The notes beneath the pieces are model-generated. The model searched no databases and had not been told where the DNA came from. It saw only the letters and a list, made by a program, of their open reading frames with translations. 64,000 nucleotides of DNA from Rotaria sp. Silwood1 (taxonomy: Eukaryota; Rotifera; Eurotatoria; Philodinida; Philodinidae), in contig CAJNOP010000011.1 of NCBI GenBank assembly GCA_905250075.1, positions 1,614,169-1,678,168 of the forward strand. The letters are read 5' to 3'. Positions within the stretch are counted from its first letter, which is position 1; each line of letters starts with the position of its first letter. This document shows positions 25,712 to 38,300 of this stretch, piece by piece. Made by a program: the position numbers and the translations under genes.

Positions 25712-26323
25712 TAATCTTTTTGTTTCTATTTTTTTTTACTCTGCAAATAAACATTTACGAGATATTCTCATCTTAGAGAATGATTTTCTTCATGGTAGTT
25801 AGATTTATCGAATAGTAGAAATTAGTTTTATTTCTATTGTTTTGAATAAATTTTTAAATTTTATTCATTGATGAACATTCAAAATAACTTCTTAGAACAA
25901 GATATTATTTTACTCATTACTAAACTTAATTCGGTTGTCTCATTCTGAACGTTTCAGAATGATTATCATCAACAAATGTCAATATGTCTTATTCAGTGAT
26001 TCTCACATGTTTATGTGTCAAATATTTTTACCTTGTCTAATAAAACAACATAATATTGTCTTATTGATTCCATTTATTTTATCAACAATAACATCAATCA
26101 ATGATTACAATGGTTTACTTTATTTTTTTAAAGTAACTGTTGCCACTAGCTTAATGCTATTTGTTGCACAGAAACATATTTTGAATAAAATTATGCGTCG
26201 CAATGTTAAAATCGAGAAAAGGAAAAGAAAGGAAAAAAAGAAATGAACACTGGTCCTTTTTTTATTTGATGAATTGATTCAATTCAAAAGACGACAATCG
26301 ACAAGTTCGAGAAGAAATAAACT
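25712..26323. other. Spacer between the tail-anchored gene and the giant gene
   Basis: Contains a plus-strand open frame (first ATG about 25959, stop at 26246) with hydrophobic stretches and a Lys/Arg-rich end. It has no family match and I leave it unassigned. The promoter of the gene starting at 26324 must lie here, but no clear TATA box is visible. Confidence 0.4.
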
Positions 26324-29300
26324 ATGGCAAATGTGCTTCATCTATCGAAATTAAGTCGTGGTCATGTTGAATTATCTGAAAATGGCTCTCGTTTAGAAAT
26401 CTATGCTGATCAAAATGTATGTATTTATTTTATTTATTAGAGAAACCGTATCAACTGTTTGAAACGTATGTTTATATGTAAATTAGGAAAAGCCACTTAT
26501 TCACACTTCAGAAACTAATCAACTTCCTCATATACCAAAAACATATTCAACAAAGTAATAGAAATGTTTAAATTAGATATGTAAGAAAAACGATTGATAT
26601 TCTTTATAGACGTGGTCCTCTTGTTCTATTTGCTGAAACTGGTTTTTTTAAACATTCAAGATCAAAAGCTCATCGAGATAAAAGAATTCTTCATCAAGAT
26701 TTTAATTCACCTTCTTTATTAAGTCCACCACCACTTAAATTAGGTGAACTAAAACGAAGTATTTTAGCTTATGGTGGAACTCCAGAGGTATAATTAAAAT
26801 TCTTCATATACAATACAAAAATATAAGAAAAAAATCAAATTAATTTTTATCTATATTTTAGAATCAACTAGCTGGTGGTGTTGTTGATGAAGATGGTACA
26901 TATATAAATATGAAAATACCATCAAAAAAACGTCCTCACCCATCAAAATATGCTGGTATCAGTTCACATGTTGCTATTAAACGACGATATATGATTGCTA
27001 GTAGTGAAGATAAAAGACGAGATCTTGATTGTAAGAAGATTATATTTATAAATATTCAAAAGATTTTTTTAAATTAAAATATCATTAGCTATTCTCGAAT
27101 TGGAATATTCAACTTCACGTAATCAACGTTATTCAATGATGAAAACACATATTCTTAGTGATGAAATTTCTCTTCTTCCTCCTGTTTGTATATGACTATT
27201 ATGATTTCTTTTTTAAAGTTTACTTTTTCTAATTAGGTTTATAGAAATCCAGATATTGTTCAACATTCTCCATTCTTTTTAGCAGATGCCTATCGATTTT
27301 TTCAAATTGAAAATAGTATTTCTTCGAATGGTTTGTTTCCTGTTTTTGCTTTATTTTCCATAATATAATTTTTTCGATTTAGATGATGACAATACAGAAC
27401 AAGTGAATTCTGAAACACAAAATGCATTAGAAGTATATCAATACATAAAAAAAAACAAAAAAAATATTTCTAAAATTATTCTTAATATAGATTGTTGATT
27501 CAAAAGGAAGTCAGTTATCTTATGAAGCATTAGAACAATCGGAAAAAGAAAAAGTGCTTGCTGATTTACTTATACAAACAGCTTTACATAATATTGCTGA
27601 ACAACAAAATATTGTAACTTTAAGTGCTAATTTATTTTAAAATATTTCTCGTCTTTATATAGGAAATATTTGAAGATGCACTTAATCGTGTACGAGATTC
27701 AGATATAAGTCAAAGTTTTTCAACAATGGATATTCCAACACTTGTTGACGAAAGTAGCCTTACAGCTTTTCCATCCGATACAGTCAATAATCATCATCAA
27801 GTAAAATAATAAATAGTTGAAAATTCTTCTGTAAAAAATTTCATTAGCATTTTAAATCTGCTCCAACTGCCAATGAATCACTAGCACAACAACATTATAT
27901 GTTTGGTAAAATGCAAGGAAGTAAATGGGCCCGAAATCGACCATCGCATTCGAATAGTTATTGAATTTGATTTCATAATATTTTATATAATTTTCTTTAT
28001 TTTTTTTTAGCGTTACCAACCAAATCAAAATATCAAACAAATAACAGTGAACAACAAAATGATGCGACAAATAGTGATGAATTTAATAATGAATATACTC
28101 GAACAACAAGTGATATTGTTCATTCAAAACGTAAAATGATATTATTTTTATTGAAATAAAAATCTTTGTTGTTTTTATCTTGCAGTTATTCGTGCATCTC
28201 GACTGTTAGCACCCTTATCGACTTCTGCTCATCAAGAATCTTCAACAGCACGAAATCAATCACATACAGCAACAAAATTATCTACAAAATTACGAAAACC
28301 TCATGATATTGATTCTAATCAACATAAAATATCAACAAAACTAACACGTAAATATGAAAATCATACACAATTACAACATCTTTCATCACCTGTAGAATTA
28401 CAACAAGATAAATTAACAGCAACAAATCAATTAAGTAAATAATTAATATAAAAAGATAAAATAAACTATATTATAAATTTAAATTAAATAATAGTTGAAA
28501 AAGAACAATCTTTAACAAATTTATTATATCGTCAACGTTCATCGAAAAGTTCAAAATTAAATCCATCAAGACAAGGAACAGGAAAAACATTTGCTACAGG
28601 CCGATGTGTTACATCACCATTGAGTATACATGGTAAACAAAAACCAAAAAACGAAGATCAGAATTTTATATTCACTGATATATTTGTAGAAGAAGCAGAA
28701 AGACTTTTAGCTATTGATTCATATAGAGAAGAAGATGATGAAGTTGAAGATAAAAATGAGAGTACACGAACATCAATTGTCGACGTGGCTGAAGATGCAC
28801 TTGTTCGTAACGCATCACACTCACCTGGAACAAAGACAGATGAAGAACATGGTATTAAATTAATTTTTAAATAAAAATTCATATTAGTTTTCTTTTAACT
28901 AGATCAACATGTTCATCCATCAGAAATGAATTTAACAGAAAATTCTATAATACCACCTGGTTTGCTTGATAATCTTTATTTTAAGCTGATAAACTATATT
29001 TATTTTACTAATAGAAGTAACTTTAAAGCGATCTGCCTATACACATCGATCTCATGGAACAATAAAGTCAAAAAATTCATCAGCAGTTCCTCCAGGAGCA
29101 TTATTAATTGCACCTGATGGTGAAGTTCTTTTCGTCGGTGGATCATCTGGACAACCAGATAGTAAGATCATATACTAAAAAATAAGATTTTCAAACATAA
29201 TTTATTTCAAATAACAGATGATTATGACGATTATTTGTCCAAACATGAACCATTTTCTCATCAACCTTTAACAGCTTCTCTGGTAGTAGAAAATAATGAT

Positions 29301-32300
29301 CAACAAAGTATATCAGTTGCACCTTGTGTACCAATGGTTCTTGGAACAAAACGTGAACGATTACCTGATGAAACAGTAATACGACGAAGTAAGATTAAAT
29401 ATTTGAATTTAAAACAATTCGATTTAAATATATATTCTTTTAGCTTTAAATTTAACTGGTGGTGATTTTGATAGTCAAATTGGTTTGCAATCATGGAGCT
29501 ATGAAGTACCTCTAGAAAAACGACGAATAGTATCAAAATCTTATACATTAATTCCTCCTCCACCACCTATAGGACTTTCAGCATTTACTGGACGTAAACG
29601 TAAATATTTACAACTAGAATTTAAAATGAAAATAACAATATTCATCTTAGATCATCAACAAAAACGAATTGCTCAAGAAATACATGATCATGGTTAATAT
29701 AAATAGATTAATTGTATTTTTAAGTTCATCATTCATTTTTATTTTAGCTATGCTTCACTCAACATTATCTATGCATAGTGAAGCAATTCAACAACAACGT
29801 GTTCCAATTCATCCAAATAATAAAACTCGACCAATTGCTGAAACGCGTATGTTATTATTTTAAATAGGAGTTTTTTTGTTGAGGAACTCACATATATTTT
29901 CGAAGAAAATAATGAATATAAGGTTTAGGTCGAAGTTTTTCGGCTATTTTTCTCCTCATATTTCAAACTTTAGTCACTGAGGACAACAGATGTTAGACTG
30001 TATTCTCAGAGTTCCTTAGTGACAGAAAAAGATGGTGAACGGTATTATAGACAAGACTTAGACATTTTCAAAATTTTGCAAAGCACGTCTTAATATTCGA
30101 ATGATTGGAATATTTTTGCATATTTTCTAAATAGTGTATATTATTATTTTTGCCCTGTTAAACATTTATATTTAAGATATCAAGAATGATGGATTGTTGT
30201 GTAATTTGATCTATTTAGAACTTTAGGAATTAATCAATATCAGTGTTTGTTATCTAATCAAGATGTACAATAGTACAATGAGAGATTTGCTGTTAGAGCC
30301 CATCGAGTTCAAAATTTTCGGATCTCGGTCTGGTCTATTGAACATTTCTTGGACCAATTTAGAGAGTTCTGTCTGCACTAGAAATAATAAATATGTGCAA
30401 CAGGTTTATTCGTCAGTAAAATCAATGTTTAGAATACTTATAATAATAAATTAAGAAAAGCAGAATACGAAAATGAAAAAAACAATGAGCGAATAGCAGC
30501 ACCAAAAAAAAGATTGTATTCAAAATGTAGAACTGAATAAATATATCATTTCTCTAGCGATTGATAATTCCTAGGAAAATAACTATAGTCTGTTAGAGAT
30601 TTTTCACTTGAAATAGTTTGCAATAGTCATATAATGAGGTTAAGAACACATGTGAATCTCACGTTTTAATCTCTAAAGGGGCTGCTATAACAAACATTTC
30701 TTTTCAATTTAAAAAATTTATTTTAAAATAGAATCACCCCTTCTTGCATTTACATCTTGGGCATATCAACGACCACCGACACCACCAATGATCAAACGAC
30801 CTTATTTATACAAACCAGACTATCGACCGTCGGGTGTACATGGACATAAACGTATGTTATTATTTAAATATTGAAATCCATAAAAAAGATTTTATTTAGA
30901 TCCAATCGGTGATACAGAAACAATGATTCGACGAAGTATTGATAATCAATAATATTTATTTATTTTCTTATTTTTTTCTATTTGATTCTTGTTGGTAGCT
31001 ATCAACATACATGCTGGCGATATAGATGCGTCATTAAGTTTTACAATTTGGGTTTATGATATGTGGATAAATGATCTAGTAAAAAGTGGTGCTGATCCAC
31101 ATTACATAAAACAAGTTAAAAGTCTTTTTGATTTATTTAAACAACGAAGATGTATAAAATTTAATATAAAAAAATATTCGTTTTTATTAATTTAAATTTT
31201 TTGTTGTTTGTTGTTTGTTTTAGTAAGTAAAGTCGATTTACAAGATAAAGAGTTTCTTACAGCACTTGCCAATCATGCACAAGCATTAGCTAAAATTATT
31301 TTAAAACGTTCTGATTCTGGATATCATCTTGCGGAAGATGCACAGGTATATATTAAAACATATTAGTGTTCAAACGAATATTTATACCCAATATCGGATT
31401 GAAGGACATGAGTGAGTCTCCCGATCACTGTCGTATCTGAATTCTTATTGGCGAACTTATGCTGTATAATGACATCTCAATAAATATCATCATCAACTTC
31501 ACGCATTAAAAATTATTTAATCAACTGATTTTGTTTGATCTCAGTTCATCAATTAGAATCTGAATACGACATAGATCTACAAACAAATTGGAGTTTTACC
31601 CTCATTTTATCACTCAATCCGATATCAAACGCGTTCGATCTCAGATCCGACATTGAACTTAAAAGCTCAGTTCTGATACTAACATATAAATTTATTCTAA
31701 ATGATAAACTAAATATTTTTAAATTTCTTTTGATTCTAAACTTGCCACTATGATCAAAAAAATTAATTAGATTGAATGCTTTTGTATTAATGATTGATTT
31801 ACCTGTTGAAAAACTTCTTGATTTTGATATATAGAATTAGAGATATGCAATTTCAGTAAACTATTCACCAAAAATTCACACAGACTAAACTAGATCGGTA
31901 TGCACTGATCTATTCGGCATATTCATACTATATGGATGTGTCAGTGCTTCAGTGAACACCAAACCAGTGTAGTCAGTAGACTCATTGTCCGTATTATAAC
32001 CAAAACTGCGCATTTCTATGCAAGACATTTCAATTGGTTTCTCTCTCTTGTGAAGCACAATCTAAAAGAGAGTATTGAAGTATAGGAGTCGAAATTTGCA
32101 TTCATCCCTTCGCCACAGACTGTGAAAGACGTAAGAATGTTTCGTTATAATATATGAATTTCTTCCTTATTGGATTTCTGAAAGATTGAATAAAAGAATA
32201 ATGAAGAAATGTGTCCAAAGTATGGATAGAATAAAATAGTCTCATTATGATTAACAATAGTAGCTACACTGTGTTTCATATTTTAATCGTGTATCGATTG

Positions 32301-35300
32301 TGTTAACAACTTTTCTTTTTTTAGTTGGCAATTATTGAAAATTTACGTAATTTAAAATATCTTCTTGATCAACGACTGGCAAGTGTGTCTGATCATGAAT
32401 ATCGAGAAATTCTTCGTGAAACACTTCAACATGTTTGTAAGAAACAACAATCAAAAAGAAAAAAAAAAATTTTTTCCTTTGAAAAATGTATTTCATTTAG
32501 TACTTAAAGGAAACTTAGAAAATTTACAAATTACTGATGATATTCTTATGGCACTTATGGATTATCCAATAGAAGCATTTGAAATATATTTAGATCCTGA
32601 TACAGGTGATGAATATATTCGTATAAAAAGTGCATATCAAACAATAAAAAATAAAATAAAACCAAAGAGAACAAAGAAAAAAACAAAAAGTAATATATAT
32701 GTATATTCATTAGATACTCATTTCTCCCTTGGAAATATACTTTTTTTCTATTTTTCATCCGTTTTCAATTAAAAATTTCATGAGATGTTAATCTCGACTA
32801 GAATATATTATGGGTAAAATATCTTCCCCTAATCTACAAGATGATGACGAGTTATACTCAATTCATTAGCGAATAGAATCCTTACACGGAAAAAGTTTTC
32901 AAAACATGAATACGAGCTAAAATGTCGCGATAGATTTTATATTGTAGAATACACTCAGGGCTTGATTATAATAGAGCCAGATTTTTTACTTTCTCTTTGT
33001 TTATATTTGATAGAAAAGATTTTTCGAAAAATTCTTAAATTCATAGGCAACAAAAATCGCTAATTTAAATCAAAGATCTAAGCTTTTTATTTATACAGAA
33101 GAGAAATTCAAAAATTCAGCCTCACTATATTCTAGCCCTATTATTTGCTCTGGATTCGAGTGAGGGCGCAGTCTCTATTCTATTCACAGTCACTATTCAC
33201 ACTTAGACGCGCACGTATACCCATACCCAACGTATGTGTAAATCTCGTAAAATTGATTTTTCCGGGGAGGCCCTTAAAAATACACTTTATTCGAAAAAGA
33301 ATTTGCATTAATATATATTTTTTTTGTTGTTGATTAGCTGTAATTATTTCTGAAGAAATATCACCTGATGATTTTGAACGAGTTATTGATGAAAAAACTG
33401 GTACATATGTCTATCGATTAAAAAAATCTATTGCCGAACAAAAAGGTTTTATGGATTTAATTGGAACAAATTTTGATATAATAACAGATAAAAATACTGG
33501 CGAACGAATAATAAAAATCAAAAATTTACCAAACGATATTAATTTTAAAGGTAAGAATAATTTTATTTTTCAAAAAAAGGAGAAACATTTTCATATGAAT
33601 TTAATGGTGTAAGTAGGACTGATTTTTCATTTATTTGTTTATTAATATCATTACGTATACGTCGATGAAATTCATTTCGATGTTCTTTATATAATAAAGC
33701 AGCTTCAGGATTCGCTGGACTATTTATATTTGGTTCATTTAATAAACTACGAATTGATATTAAAATTTTTTCTATACTCATTACTTGACTCCATTGATTT
33801 TGTAATATATCAATACATATATCACCATTTTTATATATATTTGGATGAAATACTTCAGTTTTAAAACGTACTCTGGGTGGTTTAACTGGATAATCACATG
33901 GTATTGAAATATATAATTCATAAATACCACCTTCATAAGGTGTATCATCAGGCCCTGTTATGATAGCTTGCCATTCGAATAGATTTGATTCATTTAATGG
34001 TGTTGCTGTAACACCATCTTGAATTGTTAATGATTGAATTTGAATAAGATCTTTTAAAAGACGTTTTTTAGCTGAATTACAATCGTCATTTGCTGAATAG
34101 ATCATTAAAGATTTGATTTTGCTTTTTTTCAAAGAAAAAAAAATAGATAATTGATTTATGTTGCTATGTATTTTAGTTGAAATTGTTTTTGATCCGGATA
34201 CCGGAAAACAAATATTAGTGTTGAAAAAAGAAATTTCAACAGCGCGTAAGAACTAGTTCTCTTTTCTTTTGTTTTTTTTCAAATTATCTTTTTCTTTTTT
34301 TAGCTCCTATTATTCAATCCGACATCACGATTGAAGATTTTGAATTGGTAACAGATGAAAGAACAGGTGAAACTGTATTAAGATTAAAAGCTGATGTAGC
34401 AGCTCGAAAAGGATTAACTAGTCTAGCAAAAACAAATTTTGAAGTTGTTGTTGATCCAACAACAGGTCAAACAATCATACGTATAAAAGATGATGGAACA
34501 AATCAAATGAATGGTAATCGAATTGAAATTGTAACTGATGCAATAACAGGTAAACAAACAATTCGAATGATTGCTGAGGATGATAATGATGAATCAAATG
34601 AGCGTAAGTTTTATTTTGATTGATTTTCAATTAAAATATGTTTTTTGTTATTATTTTATTATTTGACTATGTGAAGCTATTGTTACAGTAACAGAAAATG
34701 ATATTGATTTAAATGATTTTGAACATGTGATTGATCCTTTAACTGGTCGAAAAATATTACGAATGAAAGCTGATGTACTTAAAGCTAAAGGTTTAGAAGA
34801 ATTAGCAAATGCTGAATTTGAAATAGTTGTTGATGCTGTTACGGGTCAATCGACAATAGTTCTTAAAACTCCATCATCAGATTTTAGTAGTGGAACAAAT
34901 ACTAATTTTGAAATTGTTGTTGATATTGCTACAGGCAAACAAAAAATAATTAAACGAACAATTACAGAACAAGAAAAAGGTAAAATTATTAAAAGAATTA
35001 TTTCATTAATGAAAAAGAAATTTAATAATGAATATGATTAATAGATAATGTAGATATTATTGAAAGTCAATTAAATGTCGATGATTTTGAACGTGTTATT
35101 GATCCTGATACAGGTCTTGAAGTATTACGATTAAAAAAAGGTGCTGCTGCACGTAAAGGTCTAACTGATTTACTTGATGTGCAATTTGAAATGATTACGG
35201 ATGCTGATGGAAAACAAACAATCGTTATTAAAGGTGGTGGAAAACAAGGCAATGCTGGTAGATATTTTTTTCCTAATTTTTATACCTGTACATAACGTAA

Positions 35301-38300
35301 AATTAGGATGGGTTTTATTTTTCATTGATTTATATATGGTTTGATAGAGCTAGTTAAAATTACTTTTGTTTTCAAAATAATTCTCAAGTTTCTATCATCT
35401 TTTCTTTTTAAGCTCATTAAAAATGATTTTTTTTTCCTAATTCACTATTAGATACTGATTAGAACAGATTATTTTCGTAGATTTAAAATAAAGAAGTCAA
35501 AAAAACTGCTTTTAATAATTCTAGGCTTATATATTGTGTTTGTCGACACATGTGTGTGCCTATCTAGTGTTTTTTTTATGACAGAAGATAAGATGAAATG
35601 TCCAATCTCATTTAAATCATCTGGCTTCGAGCAAGAAAAGTATTCTTTTAGTTTTTTAGAGTTCCTTTTGTTGTTAGAACGATCGAATGTGTCCGTGTTT
35701 TCAATAGTAAAAGGACAAGAAATGCCTAGTTTATCGTAGTTTTCAATATCAAAACTTAGTTGAAAAAAAAATAGACAACATATTCACAATCAATGAGAAA
35801 ATCGACACCGGGTCACATATATTTCAACAAAATCATTGTTCTACAGAGAAACGTAGTTGTTCTCTCCTCAGTATTTTGCTTCCTAAATTTCGCTCACTGT
35901 GCTGTTTGGAGTCGATTTTCTGTTTGACACAGAGCTTGTTGAAACGTATATGGCTCAGTGTAGATTTTTATACTAATTTTGAAAATGCTGTTTATTTTGT
36001 TTTTCAACGGAGTTCATGTAATAGAACCTGCAATAAATAGGGCTTTTTTTTCATCTTATTATTAAAAACGAAGAAATGTTGGATTTTATCAACAATAAAA
36101 CAAAATCGAAAAGAAACAAAATGAGTATTTTAATAGCTCGAAATTAACTGATTTAAATGAGATCAGACATTTGATCTAATTTTCTGTCACACAATACCAA
36201 ATAGGGTTATAAATGTGTCTATCAACACATTTAATAAGTCTACATTCATTAACAGTGTATTTTTCGCATGATTTATTTTAAATCTACGCGAATAATATTT
36301 TTCCACTTGGTTTCTAATCCTGAGTTCGAAAAAGAAAACTATTGAAAAATTATATAAACTGAAGAGTTGTTTAAAAAAAAAAGTAATTAAGGTTACATTG
36401 GTAATGTTATCAGTACTTGGATCTCTTTCCAAATACAATCCACTCTAATTTTGTGTTATCTGCGCCTCGTCTTTCTCAATATGTAATATATTTCGTTTTT
36501 TTTCTTTTCATAGGTGATGCGAAATTTGAATTAATTACTGATGCATCAGGTCGAACAACAATTAAAGTTAAAAAAGAACGACCCCCAACACGTATGAAAA
36601 ATGAATACTGATATTTCAATTTGATCGATTTATTTCTAAATATTCATATTCTAGCTGAATTAGAAGTGACTGAAAAACCAATTGATATAAATGATTTTGA
36701 AGAAGTTATTGATTCAAAAACAGGTATGAAAGTACTTAAATTAAAAGTTGACGTAGCTAAACGAGCTGGTATGATGGAATTACTTGATGCTCAATTTGAA
36801 ACTTATATCGATGAGAAAACTGGCAAACAAGCTATTAGAGTTAAACAAACTGATGGTAGCAATGGACCAGATGGTAAAAATTAATCATCTATCATAATAT
36901 TTATTATGTTTATTTGTGTTTTTTTTTCTCGTCAGATGTTAAATTCGAAATAGTTACTGATGCATCAGGTAAACAAGTACTTCGAATGGTTCAAGAAATT
37001 CCAAAGACGAGTAAATAAATAAAATAAAGCTTTTGTTTGAAAATCTATTTTTATCTTTATGATATTTAGTTGAAGTAACTAATGTTGATGTAAATGCTAA
37101 TGATTTTGAAGAAGTTATTGATGCTAAAACTGGAAAGAAAGTTTTACGTATGAAAAAAGAAGTTGCTAAACGAAAAGGTTTTGTTGACATGGATAATGTT
37201 GATTTTGAATTTGTAATTGATCAAAAAACTGGACAACAAATTATACAAATAAAAGGTGGTACAGGAAAAATAACAAAAGGTAATACAACATTTGAAATGG
37301 TTATTGATCCTAAAACTGGTCAACAAACATTACGTATGAAACAAGAAGTTGACGTTAAGTGTAAGCAAACTACAATTGTTTATTCTGAGTTAATTTTTTT
37401 TTGTTTAGTTGAAACAATTGAAAATGATTTAGTTAATGAAGATTTTGAAGAATTTATTGATGAAGTAACTGGTGAACGTGTACTTAAATTAACAGCTGAA
37501 GCAGCAGCAAGAAAAGGTCTTACTGATTTATGTGATGTTGAATTTGAAATTTATAAAGATCCAACAACTGGTAAAGAACAAATACGAATGAAAGGTGGTA
37601 ATCAAACAGGAAAATTAGAGGGTGATCAAAAATTTGAATTTTATATTGATAAAAAAACTGGTCTACCAAAAATAGTTCTTAAACGGCCAAAAGGACGAAC
37701 ACGTAGGATTCATTTATTTTTTTTCTATTCTTTCTTTTTCTTGAATTAGATTTTATTCTATGTTCTAGCTCCACCTGTAGAGGCATCAATTGATGTTAAT
37801 GATTTTGAAAAAGTTACTGATCCTATAACTGGAAAAGAATTTTATCGTTTGACTGATGAAGCAGTTCGTCGAAAAGGATTAGCCAATGTTAAGGATATGG
37901 AATTTGATATTGAAATAGATGAAACAACTGGAAAAACAGTTATGAAACCTAAAGTTAATCTTATAGAAGGACAAAAAGTAGAAGTTATTATTGATCCACA
38001 AACAGGTGAACAAATTATTCGTATTATACCACAAAAAACTATAGAAAGAAGTAAAAAAAATATTTAAAAATAGAACTTTTTTTTTTAAATTTTAATTTAT
38101 TTAAGTGGCAACAATAACAACATCAATTGATTTAGATAAAGATGCATTTACAGTTCATATTGATCCAACAACAGGGAAAGAAGTTATTAGTCTAAGTAAA
38201 GATTTAATTGAAAATTATGGATTAGAAAACATTGAATTTGAACAAGTTGTTGATGAAGCAACTGGACAAACAGTTTACCGAATGAAACCTGTTATTGGAA

